Assembly (NCBI GenBank): GCA_002307235.1
Contig: DBTV01000050.1
Coordinates: forward strand, 1-27,693
Length of the DNA: 27,693 bases
Source: Acidobacteriaceae bacterium UBA1307
GTDB lineage: Bacteria; Acidobacteriota; Terriglobia; Terriglobales; Acidobacteriaceae
Reading direction: 5' to 3'
The position numbers were made by a program, and so were the translations under genes. How positions within the stretch are numbered: position 1 is the first letter of the stretch; each line of letters starts with the position of its first letter. The notes under the pieces were generated by a model. The model ran no database searches and was not told the origin of the DNA. It saw only the letters and a program-made list of their open reading frames with translations. Below, one piece after another: positions 7,867 to 16,264 of the stretch.

Positions 7867-8034
7867 CTTTCAGCGCGTTTCCTCCAGCGCGATTAGAATC
7901 AATTTTCAAGCTGCACTGTTTCCCCTTGGTTGAAGCGATGTTGACGGAGGCTGACCACCGTTCATGGCTTTCATCTCGGGACGAATCTCTCGCCGCTTGC
8001 GGCGCAGGCTTTTAAGAATTTTCCCTGGGCATCG

Positions 8035-9096
8035 ATGGCATACGGATTTACAAAAACGGCAAAAAAACAGAGTGAATTAGCGCTCTCCCACCGCATGCCG
8101 ATTGACGATCTGTTGGTCTTTCACCAACTGACGCGCTCGCTCACCTCGAGCTTCGATCTGGACACGATTCTGCGCACCATTCTCGAGCACATGGAAAAGA
8201 CCATTGCCGCCGAGTTGTGGACGCTGCTGATGCTCGACGAAAAGACCCAGACGCTGCACTATGCGCTGGCCACCGGCGGCGAGCAGGCAGCGCTCAAGGA
8301 TCTGCGCGTCAAAGTGGGCGAAGGCATTGCCGGTTGGGTCGTCGAGCACGGCGAAACGCTGATTGTGCCCGAGGCGAACCACGACCCGCGCCTTGCGCAG
8401 GAGGGAACCGCGCGACCACGGCGTGTGCGCTCGGTCATCGCTCTGCCGTTGCGCGGCCGCAAGGGCACGCACGGCGTTATCGAAATCTATAATCCGCGCT
8501 CGGCGCAGATGACCGATTACTCCATCGCCTTTCTGCATATTCTGGCCGATCACGCCGCCATCGCGATTGAAAACGCGCACGACGTGGCTCGCATTCAGCA
8601 GTTGACGATCACCGACGACGCCACCGGCCTTTATAACGTGCGCCATCTTTACGATGTGCTTGAGCACGAGTTGGAGCGCGCCCAGCGCAGGAACAAACCG
8701 CTGAGTCTGGCCTTCATCGATCTCGATCGCTTCAAGCTGGTCAACGACGCGCACGGGCATCTGATCGGCAGCGAACTGCTGGCCAAGGTCGGCCAGAGCA
8801 TGCAGGAGCGCAGCCGCAAGCAGGACTGGTGCTTCCGCTACGGCGGCGATGAGTTCGTGGTGGTTCTGCCTGACACCTCGGCCTCGCGAGCACTGGAGAT
8901 CATGCGGACGCGTCTGCAGCAACTGATGTCCTCGCGCTTCGTTATGAAGAGCGGCCTCGAACTCACCATCAGCGCATCGGTCGGCCTGGCCACGGCCCCC
9001 GACGACGGCACCGACGTGCACGCGATCATCGGCACCGCCGACACGCGCATGTATCAGGCAAAGAGCAACGGCCGCGGACGCCTCTGGGCCAAGTAA
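8035..9096 (+). CDS. GAF-GGDEF diguanylate cyclase
   Basis: A 353-residue soluble protein with an N-terminal GAF sensor domain (about 28-182, with GEGIAGWVVEHGETLIVPEA and VIALPLRGRKGTHGVIEIYN) and a C-terminal GGDEF domain (about 190-353). The active-site loop is intact, RYGGDEF (GGDEF at 270-274), and FIDLDRFK supplies the metal-binding Asp. The product-inhibition I-site RKQD (261-264) sits exactly five residues before GGDEF. It should therefore be an active, feedback-inhibited enzyme making cyclic di-GMP from two GTP. The GAF ligand is unknown. There are no membrane segments. ATG 8035 lacks a clear Shine-Dalgarno; M21 (8095) is an alternative that would still keep the whole GAF domain. Confidence 0.92.
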   Translation: MAYGFTKTAKKQSELALSHRMPIDDLLVFHQLTRSLTSSFDLDTILRTILEHMEKTIAAELWTLLMLDEKTQTLHYALATGGEQAALKDLRVKVGEGIAGWVVEHGETLIVPEANHDPRLAQEGTARPRRVRSVIALPLRGRKGTHGVIEIYNPRSAQMTDYSIAFLHILADHAAIAIENAHDVARIQQLTITDDATGLYNVRHLYDVLEHELERAQRRNKPLSLAFIDLDRFKLVNDAHGHLIGSELLAKVGQSMQERSRKQDWCFRYGGDEFVVVLPDTSASRALEIMRTRLQQLMSSRFVMKSGLELTISASVGLATAPDDGTDVHAIIGTADTRMYQAKSNGRGRLWAK

Positions 9097-9176
9097 CTGC
9101 GCGGCAGACCTTTTCGACCAATCTGCGTCCAACGAACGACATCGCCCTTCAATCGCACTCGATGGAGAAAAGCAGC

Positions 9177-10034
9177 ATGCTTTTTCGCCGATATCGTGTC
9201 TGGATCTGTTGTGCCGTTTTTGCTCTGATGGCGCGCACGCCACATGCGCAGCAAAACACGGAGCACGACTACCACCTCGACAAGCCCTTTGCCTTTGAGG
9301 TGGTTTCGATTCACCCGCACAAGCCGGAAACCGACAGGCTGGAAACGCAATACACGCCGAACGGCCTGAGCATCACGTTGCCTCTTGGGTGGATGATCCA
9401 GCGGGCCTACAATCCGCAACTTATCTTTTATTGGGGCGTATCGCACTTTCAGAATGCACCGGCATGGCTCGGCAAAAACGAGTACGACATTCAGGCACGC
9501 GTCGCCACAGAGGACTTGGCGCAGTGGCAGGCGGCCATTGCGGATCGTCATTCTGCGTCATTCAATGCCATGGAACGCGGCGCCTTTCGCGCGATTCTCG
9601 CGGATCGCTTTCACCTCAAAATCCACACTGCGGCCATGGAAGCGCCTTATCTTGATCTCGTCGTCGACAAGCACGGAGCCAAGCTGAAAGAGACGGTGCC
9701 CGGCGCAGTGAAGAAGGTTCCGTATAAAACCTCAGTATTGGGCAAAGGATTTTTCATCGATGACCACGGCACGCGGCAGTTCGTCGGCGTCACCATGGAG
9801 GATTTGGCGCGATGGCTCACTCGTCTATCACGCGATCTCCCGGTGCAGGACAAGACCGGGCTCAGCGGGCGCTACGACTTCACGCTGCCGCTGTATGAAC
9901 GCGATCCGCATGCCACGCCCGGCAGCGAGCTTGTTCGTATGCCGGTGAGCGATGCCGGCCTTGCGCTGAAGCCAGGCAAAGGTCCGGCATTGCTGCTAGT
10001 CATCGACCACATTGATCCGCTCGAAGAGAATTAA
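9177..10034 (+). CDS. TIGR03435-family secreted protein
   Basis: A 285-residue protein of the acidobacteria-associated TIGR03435 family. Family hallmarks are FEVVSIHPHKP early, then NGLSITLPLGWMIQRAYN, the ADRFHLKIH block, and DKTGLSGRYDFTL near the end. An N-terminal signal peptide (MLFRRYRVWICCAVFALMA, likely cleaved after about residue 24 before QQ) indicates export. The function of the family is unknown; such proteins occur in many copies per acidobacterial genome. The start at 9177 is preferred because GGAG at 9164-9167 precedes it by nine bases. ATG 9162 lies in frame five codons earlier without its own ribosome-binding site. The stop codon overlaps that of the convergent tgt by four bases. 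Confidence 0.85.
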   Translation: MLFRRYRVWICCAVFALMARTPHAQQNTEHDYHLDKPFAFEVVSIHPHKPETDRLETQYTPNGLSITLPLGWMIQRAYNPQLIFYWGVSHFQNAPAWLGKNEYDIQARVATEDLAQWQAAIADRHSASFNAMERGAFRAILADRFHLKIHTAAMEAPYLDLVVDKHGAKLKETVPGAVKKVPYKTSVLGKGFFIDDHGTRQFVGVTMEDLARWLTRLSRDLPVQDKTGLSGRYDFTLPLYERDPHATPGSELVRMPVSDAGLALKPGKGPALLLVIDHIDPLEEN

Positions 10035-11149
10035 ACCGTCTCCGCCGCGCTTCCCGCCTCCATGCCGGCGCGAACGCGCTTCATGATGTTCAGGTAGTAG
10101 GCGAGGTTGTGGATCGAGTTGAGGGTCGCGGCCAGCGGCTCGCCGGCCTGCATCAGGTGACGCAGGTAGGCGCGCGTGTAGCGCTGGCAGACCGGGCAAT
10201 CGCAGTTGGGGTCGACCGGGCCCTGATCCTCGGCGTACTGCTTGTTCTTGATGTTGACGCGACCCTCGCTGGTGAACAGCAGCGCGTGGCGCGCGGCGCG
10301 CGTGGGCAGCACGCAGTCCATCATGTCGACGCCGAGCTTGGCGTACTGCTCGATCTCGTCCGGGTAGCCGACGCCCATCACATAGCGCGGCTTGTCCTTG
10401 GGCAGCAGCGGCAGCACCTCCTGAATCATCTCAAGGGTCAACTCGCGCGGCTCGCCAACGCTGAGTCCGCCGATGGCGTAACCGTCGAAGTCCATCGCGA
10501 CGAGCCGCTCGGCGCATTGCTTGCGCAGGTCGGTGTACATGCCGCCCTGCACGATGCCGAAGAGATTCTGCCTGCGGCCGGTGTTCGCGTCAAACCACGG
10601 CGTCTTGTGGCGATTCTCGCGATGATGCGTGAGCGAGCGCTCGGCCCAGGCCATGGTGAGCCGCAGGCTTTCTTCCGCGCGGCGACGCTCGGCCGGATAC
10701 TCGGTGCACTCGTCGAAGGCCATGGCGATGTCGGCACCGAGCGCGATCTGCACATCCATCGAGTGCTCGGGCGAAAAGAAATGGCTAGAGCCGTCGAGGT
10801 GCGAGCGGAACTTGACGCCGTCGTCGGTGACCTTGCGCAGCTTGGCGAGCGAAAAGACCTGAAAGCCGCCCGAGTCCGTCAGCATGGCGCGCGGCCAGCT
10901 GATGAACTTGTGCAGCCCGCCCATGCGCGCGATGGCCTCGTGGCCGGGGCGCAGATACAGGTGATAGGTGTTGCCGAGGATGATCTCGGCGCCAAGCTCT
11001 TCGAGCACGTTCTGCGGCACGGCCTTCACCGAACCGGCCGTGCCCACGGGCATAAAGACCGGCGTTTGCACGGTCCGATGCGGCAGGTGGAGTTGCGCGC
11101 GCCGTCCGCCGGCCGCCGTCTCCGCGATCACATCAAAAGAAAGACTCAC
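10031..11149 (-). CDS. tgt: Queuine/preQ1 tRNA-guanine transglycosylase
   Basis: A 372-residue cytosolic enzyme, standard length. It exchanges G34 of the GUN anticodons (Asp, Asn, His, Tyr tRNAs) for preQ1 in the queuosine pathway. All key elements are present: TDSGGFQVFS with the base-catalytic Asp92, GIVQGG, the nucleophile region MMDCVLPTR (Asp278), and the zinc site CDCPVC (C316, C318, C321) with H347 in NSIHNLAYY. No other queuosine genes are in the window. It is the last gene of the minus-strand run ADOP-folK-tgt, but nearly 390 bp of palindrome-rich DNA separates it from folK, so it may have its own promoter. Confidence 0.97.
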   Translation of the reverse strand: MSLSFDVIAETAAGGRRAQLHLPHRTVQTPVFMPVGTAGSVKAVPQNVLEELGAEIILGNTYHLYLRPGHEAIARMGGLHKFISWPRAMLTDSGGFQVFSLAKLRKVTDDGVKFRSHLDGSSHFFSPEHSMDVQIALGADIAMAFDECTEYPAERRRAEESLRLTMAWAERSLTHHRENRHKTPWFDANTGRRQNLFGIVQGGMYTDLRKQCAERLVAMDFDGYAIGGLSVGEPRELTLEMIQEVLPLLPKDKPRYVMGVGYPDEIEQYAKLGVDMMDCVLPTRAARHALLFTSEGRVNIKNKQYAEDQGPVDPNCDCPVCQRYTRAYLRHLMQAGEPLAATLNSIHNLAYYLNIMKRVRAGMEAGSAAETV

Positions 11150-11240
11150 CTGAAAATTTTACCGGACGGCCGGCAGACGGCAGGAAAATTGTCTTTGGAT
11201 TTTGCCGAATCTGTTTCTCAATTTCCGGCTTTTCTGCGGA

Positions 11241-11510
11241 GGGAGCAGGGGTATTCATGCCCCAGAAAGAGCCCGCAAAAACTCTTGCCTTCAGGCTCGG
11301 GCAGTTTTGCTTTCGGCGCAAGAAGGGCCGCGGCTAAAGCCTTCTCGCCTCCAGCATCATTCAGGGACATCAATGCCCCTGCGCCCTCCAGAAATCTCCA
11401 ACGCGATTGCCCTGCGACCAAGGGTCTTTACTTTTGCGTTCAACTTCTCCGCAGGGCCTGAAGGCCACCCATGTTTATGGCACTTGTGGCCCGACTGAAG
11501 TCGGGCCCTG
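11241..11510. repeat. Cluster of short related palindromes between folK and tgt
   Basis: The 388-bp gap between tgt and folK holds no convincing gene. It contains a series of short inverted repeats of two kinds. One kind has CTGAAG- or CTAAAG-type centres: GGCT-AA-AGCC (11332-11341, flanked by GAAGG/CCTTC), GGCCT-GA-AGGCC (11455-11466) and GGCCCGACT-GA-AGTCGGGCC (11488-11507). The other kind has an ATG-CCCC arm: GGGGTATTCATGCCCC (11248-11263) and GGGACATCAATGCCCC (11364-11379), identical at 12 of 16 positions. The alternation of the two types suggests a mosaic of REP-like intergenic units. Whether they are dispersed in the genome cannot be seen here; only a GGGC-CCTGAA-GCCC relative at 16301-16314 recurs in the window. 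Confidence 0.5.
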
Positions 11511-11537
11511 ACACACGACCAGCGCATCCAACATTCT

Positions 11538-12083
11538 TCAGGCGCGATCTGCCCTACACGTCAAGCCAGCGCACCAAAGAGTGCTCGCCAGCGGAACCAC
11601 GGCGTCAGACTCCGCATGCAGTGCGGCCAGCAACGCCGCCACCGTGCGCCCTGAACGCGGCTCAACCAGCGTTGGGGCAATCTCGGCCAGCGGCACCAGC
11701 ACGAAGGCCCGCTCGTGCAGGCGTGGATGCGGCAGCACAAGATCGGGCTCGTCGAGAATCGCATCGCCGTAGAGCAGCAGATCAAGGTCGAGCGTACGTG
11801 GACCATTGCGCAGGCCTGCAATGCGGCGGCGACCAAACTCCTGCTCGATGCGCTGCAATGCAGCCAACAGAGCGAGCGGCGCAAGTTCGGTTTCAAGCGC
11901 GACGACCGCATTCACAAAACGCGGCTGATCGGCATAGCCGACCGGCTCGGTGGAGTAGAGCGAAGAACGTGCCGCGATGCGACCCAACTGCGCGAGAGCC
12001 TCTGCGGCGGCGGCCAGCGTCGCTGCCGGATCGCCCGCCGCGCTCGCCTGATTACCGCCCATGCCAATGTACGTCAGCGCCAT
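11538..12083 (-). CDS. folK: 2-amino-4-hydroxy-6-hydroxymethyldihydropteridine diphosphokinase (HPPK)
   Basis: A 181-residue cytosolic kinase of folate synthesis that transfers pyrophosphate from ATP to 6-hydroxymethyl-7,8-dihydropterin. TYIGMGGN at the start, PVGYADQPRFVNAV, RNGPRTLDLDLLLYG with the two magnesium-binding Asp (D99, D101), and PHPRLHERAFVLVPL are all diagnostic. The C-terminal about 20 residues after the HPPK core are unremarkable. No folP or folB is nearby. The ATG at 12083 is 14 bp after the ADOP permease stop on the same strand, so the two are probably on one transcript; no strong Shine-Dalgarno precedes it. Confidence 0.95.
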   Translation of the reverse strand: MALTYIGMGGNQASAAGDPAATLAAAAEALAQLGRIAARSSLYSTEPVGYADQPRFVNAVVALETELAPLALLAALQRIEQEFGRRRIAGLRNGPRTLDLDLLLYGDAILDEPDLVLPHPRLHERAFVLVPLAEIAPTLVEPRSGRTVAALLAALHAESDAVVPLASTLWCAGLTCRADRA

Positions 12084-12097
12084 GCTTTTAGTATCGC

Positions 12098-14584
12098 CTA
12101 CTCGTCGCGCAAGGCCTCCATCGGCTCAATGGCCAACGCGCGGCGCGCCGGGATCAGCGCGGCCAGCAGGCCGATCGCTCCGAGCGCCAGAGCCACGGCC
12201 ACATAGGTGCCCGCGTCGGCCGGCTTCACCTCGTAGAGAAAGCTCTTCAACAAGCGGCCCATGGCCAGCGCCAGCACAAGACCGGCAACAAGCCCCGCGC
12301 CCACCAGCACCGCGCCCGAACGCAGCACCATGCGCGCAATGCTCTGGCGACTGGCACCGAGCGCCACGCGCAGCCCGATCTCGCGCCGCCGGTAGCCGAC
12401 CAACTGCGAAAGCACGCCGTAGAGCCCCGCAAAGACCAGCATCACGGCCAGCCCGGCGAAGGAGCCGACCAGATAAAGCCCGAGTCGCTGGTTGAAGGTG
12501 TTTTTGGCGACGGTCTCGTGCATCGTCGCAAAGTCGTTGAGCGCGTAGCCGGGGGCGTTCTGATGAAAGATGGCGCGCATCTCGGCAGCCACCGGCACAT
12601 CGGCATGCGTGCGCACGGCAAAGCTCACCACGGTTTTGAGCAGCGCCTGATAGAAGAGCGAGGTCGTCGGAATCTGCTCGCAGGGCAGCAGCAGAAACGG
12701 CTCCGGCACCACGCCCACCTTCTGATCAATCTGGTCGCCGATCACGCCAACGATAGTGTAGGGCTTGATCATGCCGGTATCTTTGCCGCCAAGATTGAGC
12801 CGATGCCCTACGGCATCCCCCTTGGGAAAATATTTTTTCGCAAGGCTCTCGTTGACAACCACCACGAAGGGCGCGGCGAGCGAATCGCTGTCGGCAATCA
12901 TGCGCCCCTGCACGATGGGCGTTCCCATGGCGCGCGCATAGCCACTACTGGCCGCCGTCACACGCGCCCGCCGATGTTCGCGCGCATCGCTGGGCTGGCC
13001 CACAACCTCGAAGCTGCTATGCAGGTTCATGCCCGATAGCGGCGGCGCGGTCACCAACGCGGCCGATTCCACACCGGGCGCACGACGGATCTCATCGAGC
13101 AGCGGCCGATAGACGAGCGAGGCCACCGAAGCCGGCGCGTGGTCCGTATCCTCGGAGACAGCCATGCCGGAAAATCCCGCCGCATCGGCCGGCATCACCG
13201 AGAAGGTTGTCAGATGCTCGGCGTCAAAGCCCAGATGCGCGCGCTCCAGATTCCACAGCGTGCGAAAGAGCAGGCCCGTGCCCACCAGCAACAGCGCCGA
13301 AAGCGCCACTTGCCCCACGACCATCCAGCCGGTCAGCCGACCGCTCACCGCACGCGCGCCCAGCCCACGCGAGGCCGACTGCAACGCCGCTTGCGGATTG
13401 GCTCGCGACGCCAACACCCCTGGCAGCGCCGACGAAAAAACCGTAGACAGAATGGCGATCACAGCCAGCACGGCAAGCACCGTCCAGTGAATCGCCAATT
13501 CATTCGCGCGCGGAATCGTGTCTTCGGGAAGTTTGCGCAAGGCGATCAGCCCCAACTGCGCCAACCCCGCGCCCGCCACTGAACCAAACACGCTCAACAG
13601 CAACCCCTCGGCAAACATCTGCCGCACCAGTCGTGCACGCCCCGCACCGAGAGCCGCACGCACGGCAAACTCCTGACGGCGCCCCAGGCAGCGGGCAATC
13701 ATCAGGTTTGAAACATTCGCGCAGGCAATCAACAGAACCAGACCAAGCGCGGCAAACAGCGCCAACAAAACCGGACGCACCTCGCCGGTCAACTGCGTCT
13801 GATAGGAAGTGACGCGGAAGTGCTCGGGCGCGGAGTCCGCATCGTGCGGCAGATGTGCCGCCACGGCGTTCACCTCCTGCTGCGTCTGCTCGAGGCTCGC
13901 GCCTTCACGGCGCTTGGCCACCATGTTAAAAAAATCATAGCCGCGCTGGGTGAGCATCGTCTTGGTTGGCTGCATCGGCAACCACACGCCGCGGCTCAGA
14001 TCCGATCCCATCCCTTCTGGAAAGCGGAAGCGGGCAGGCATCACGCCCACCACGGTCTGCGCCTTGCCGTTCATGCGCACCGTCTTTCCGACAATGCCCG
14101 GGTCCGAGGAAAAACTCCCGCGCCATAGCCCCTCGGAGAGGATGACCACCTGCGGGCCGTTCGCCTGCCCTTCTGCGTCGGTAAAGACACGGCCCAGCAG
14201 CGGCTGCGCGCCCAGCATCGCAAAGGCGTTCACCGTCACATGCGGTGCCGCCACACTCACCGATTCCTTCGGGGACTCGACGACGCCCACATCCTCTGAG
14301 TAGCCAGCCGCCTCTTCCAACGCATGCGTGCCCGCGCGCAGATCGCTGTAATTCAGCCACGAGGTTGCATCCGCCGTGCCCTTGCTCGAAACCGGCGCAA
14401 CAGAGACCAGCCGTTCGCTGTTCGCATAGGGGAGCGGCCGCAGCAGCACGCTCTCGATCACCGTAAAGATCGCCGTATTGGCACCAATGCCCAGCGCCAG
14501 CGTCAGAATCGCCAGCAGCGTCACCCCCGGCGTCTTGCGTAACTGCCGCGCTGCAAAGCGCAGGTCCTGCATCCAGTTCTCCAC
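12098..14584 (-). CDS. ADOP-type FtsX/MacB permease (acidobacterial duplicated orphan permease)
   Basis: An 828-residue inner-membrane protein with the duplicated MacB/FtsX permease layout. The N-terminal motif MENWMQDLRFAARQLRKTPG leads into the first helix (about 19-42), followed by a MacB-type periplasmic domain. A first FtsX block follows (about 268-395, with LIACANVSNLMIARCLGRRQEFAVRAALGA). A central helix, a second periplasmic domain and a second FtsX block (about 690-815, with RRREIGLRVALGAS) complete it, ending in the usual PARRALAIEPMEALRDE. No ATPase gene is adjacent, as expected for ADOP 'orphan' permeases, whose substrates are unknown. The start is GTG 14584 with GGGGAGG five bases upstream. 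Probably transcribed with folK. Confidence 0.93.
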   Translation of the reverse strand: MENWMQDLRFAARQLRKTPGVTLLAILTLALGIGANTAIFTVIESVLLRPLPYANSERLVSVAPVSSKGTADATSWLNYSDLRAGTHALEEAAGYSEDVGVVESPKESVSVAAPHVTVNAFAMLGAQPLLGRVFTDAEGQANGPQVVILSEGLWRGSFSSDPGIVGKTVRMNGKAQTVVGVMPARFRFPEGMGSDLSRGVWLPMQPTKTMLTQRGYDFFNMVAKRREGASLEQTQQEVNAVAAHLPHDADSAPEHFRVTSYQTQLTGEVRPVLLALFAALGLVLLIACANVSNLMIARCLGRRQEFAVRAALGAGRARLVRQMFAEGLLLSVFGSVAGAGLAQLGLIALRKLPEDTIPRANELAIHWTVLAVLAVIAILSTVFSSALPGVLASRANPQAALQSASRGLGARAVSGRLTGWMVVGQVALSALLLVGTGLLFRTLWNLERAHLGFDAEHLTTFSVMPADAAGFSGMAVSEDTDHAPASVASLVYRPLLDEIRRAPGVESAALVTAPPLSGMNLHSSFEVVGQPSDAREHRRARVTAASSGYARAMGTPIVQGRMIADSDSLAAPFVVVVNESLAKKYFPKGDAVGHRLNLGGKDTGMIKPYTIVGVIGDQIDQKVGVVPEPFLLLPCEQIPTTSLFYQALLKTVVSFAVRTHADVPVAAEMRAIFHQNAPGYALNDFATMHETVAKNTFNQRLGLYLVGSFAGLAVMLVFAGLYGVLSQLVGYRRREIGLRVALGASRQSIARMVLRSGAVLVGAGLVAGLVLALAMGRLLKSFLYEVKPADAGTYVAVALALGAIGLLAALIPARRALAIEPMEALRDE

Positions 14585-14829
14585 GATTGCCTCCCCGAAT
14601 GTTTTTTAAGCTGCACGCGGCGCGCCAAAGTGCCCTATCGCCTATCTTCTTTTCCTTCAGGCGATTCTCGATTTTCGTCGCAATCAAAACGCCTGCACGA
14701 GTGTCCGATTTGCCCTCGGTCCGTCCGAAAACGAACACCGCGCGCCGCCCCTATCCCCTGCCCGCAGAGTGCCGTGCGCACCGCCCGTCCCCCCGTCCAT
14801 CTGCTAGCATCATTGCGGAGATATTCACC

Positions 14830-15054
14830 ATGGACGCATTGACCCAAGCGAGCCTCGGCGCGCGCCGCAACGAGGACATCGCTCTTGACCTGTTGAAGTT
14901 TGTCGCCGCCACCACCGGCGCGGGCAAGCCCACCACGCCCTCGACCGGCTTCACCAGCCCGACGTCGCCCAAGCCCGAGGAACATGTCACCGAACTGCTC
15001 AACCTCTATTCGCGCTGCCTGAAGGCCGTCGAAGGAAAAGAGGCGGAGCAATAG
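14830..15054 (+). CDS. Small hypothetical protein (74 aa) upstream of the oxidoreductase
   Basis: A 74-residue protein with two helical parts (LTQASLGARRNEDIALDLLKFVAATT and EEHVTELLNLYSRCLKAVEG) joined by a Pro/Thr/Ser-rich linker. No domain is recognised and there is no signal peptide. ATG 14830 follows GGAG at 14817-14820 at nine bases; the frame is open further upstream but without support. The stop is only 14 bp before the first GTG of the Gfo/Idh/MocA gene, so the two are very likely translationally linked. A helper or regulatory partner of that enzyme is a guess from position only. The 245-bp region upstream, shared with the divergent ADOP gene, holds no other gene that I can see. Confidence 0.65.
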   Translation: MDALTQASLGARRNEDIALDLLKFVAATTGAGKPTTPSTGFTSPTSPKPEEHVTELLNLYSRCLKAVEGKEAEQ

Positions 15055-15068
15055 CCGCGCCGCTGCGC

Positions 15069-16154
15069 GTGGCCGTGGCCGGAGCGGGCGCCTTCGGTCG
15101 CAACCATCTGCGCGTTTATCGTGAACTGGAAACCGCCGGAGCAGGCGTAGTGCTGGCCGCTGCGCTCGAGCCTGACCCAACGCGCGCCGCCGAGGTTGCT
15201 GCCAAGTACGCGATTCCCGTCTTCGACTCGGCAGAAAAACTGCTGGCCGCCGACCTCAAGCTCGACGCCGCCGACGTTGCCGTGCCCACCGTGCATCACT
15301 ACGCCGTGGCCACGGAGTTGCTCGCCGGCGGACTCGATCTGCTTATCGAAAAGCCCATCGCGGCCTCGCTCGCGCAGGCCGACGAAATCATCGCACTCGC
15401 CGAGAAAAAAAATCGCGTCGTGCAGGTCGGCCATCTCGAACGCTTCAATCCGGCCATCACCGCCGTTGAGCCGCGCCTGCGTCGGCCCATGTTCTTTGAG
15501 GCGCACCGGCTCAGCATCTTCACGCCGCGCGCGCTCGATGTGGATGTGGTGCTCGACCTGATGATTCACGATCTCGACATCGTGCTGCACTTCGCCCACT
15601 CGGAGGTGCGCGAGGTTCGCGCCGTCGGCCTTCCGATCCTTTCACCGAAGGTCGACATCGCCAACGTTCGCGTCGAGTTCGACTCCGGCTGCGTAGCCAA
15701 CTTCACTGCCTCGCGCGTCTCCACCGAGCGCGTGCGCAAGCTGCGCTTCTTTGAGCCGCGCCAGTACGTTTCCGTCGACTACGCACGTCAGGATCTGCTC
15801 GTCATCGGCGTCGATCAGAAGATTCCGCCCGAGGTGGCCGCGGCGATCGCCTCCGGTCAGTTGAGTGCTCCGGCCCTTGCGCAGTTGGCGGAAAAGTTCG
15901 GCCACAAGGCGAGCGACGGACCCGAGTCCGCACTGGGTCCGGGGTTGAGCTTTGCCCGGCCCGAGGTCACCGCGGGCGAGCCGCTCAAGCTCGAGATGCT
16001 TTCGTTCCTCGATGCCGTGCGCACACGCAACGCACCCCGCGTCACCGCACGCCAGGGCCGTGCCGCGCTCGCGCTCGCGCTCACCATTCAGAGCGCGATG
16101 GCCACGCACGCCGACCGCGCCGATCTGCACAGCTTCTTTTTGCCGACCGCGTAA
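15069..16154 (+). CDS. Gfo/Idh/MocA-family NAD(P)-dependent oxidoreductase
   Basis: A 361-residue cytosolic sugar-type dehydrogenase. The N-terminal Rossmann fold has VAVAGAGAFGRNHLRVY; EKPIAASLAQADEI carries the Glu-Lys-Pro of the family; the C-terminal domain includes HLERFNPAI and DLMIHDLDIVLHF, the latter with the conserved Asp/His. The substrate is unknown; similar acidobacterial enzymes acting on UDP-sugars for lipid A (GnnA-like) are one possibility, but no lpx gene is here. The start is a problem: GTG 15069 cuts into the first beta strand, since the preceding in-frame codons read P-L-R. The only earlier candidates are CTG 15063 and ATA 15051. It follows the 74-residue gene by 14 bp. 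Confidence 0.85.
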   Translation: MAVAGAGAFGRNHLRVYRELETAGAGVVLAAALEPDPTRAAEVAAKYAIPVFDSAEKLLAADLKLDAADVAVPTVHHYAVATELLAGGLDLLIEKPIAASLAQADEIIALAEKKNRVVQVGHLERFNPAITAVEPRLRRPMFFEAHRLSIFTPRALDVDVVLDLMIHDLDIVLHFAHSEVREVRAVGLPILSPKVDIANVRVEFDSGCVANFTASRVSTERVRKLRFFEPRQYVSVDYARQDLLVIGVDQKIPPEVAAAIASGQLSAPALAQLAEKFGHKASDGPESALGPGLSFARPEVTAGEPLKLEMLSFLDAVRTRNAPRVTARQGRAALALALTIQSAMATHADRADLHSFFLPTA

Positions 16155-16169
16155 TTTTCCCACGTCTTC

Positions 16170-16211
16170 CACGAGCCTCATCCACACGCGTGGGTGAGGC
16201 TCGTGTTTTTT
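16170..16211 (+). terminator. Strong intrinsic terminator after the oxidoreductase gene
   Basis: Stem CACGAGCCTCA / TGAGGCTCGTG (11 bp), a T-G pair, then CCAC / GTGG around loop ACGC, followed by six T (16206-16211). It lies 16 bp after the stop at 16154. Confidence 0.9.
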
Positions 16212-16264
16212 GCGTACAAAAATTCCTTGCTCGTGCCGGGAACACTCGACCGCGCGCCGGTGTC

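Noticed and set aside
10109..11461. 450-residue plus-strand frame opposite tgt
   Set aside because: Shadow of tgt in high-GC DNA; tgt has every catalytic and zinc-binding residue on the other strand.
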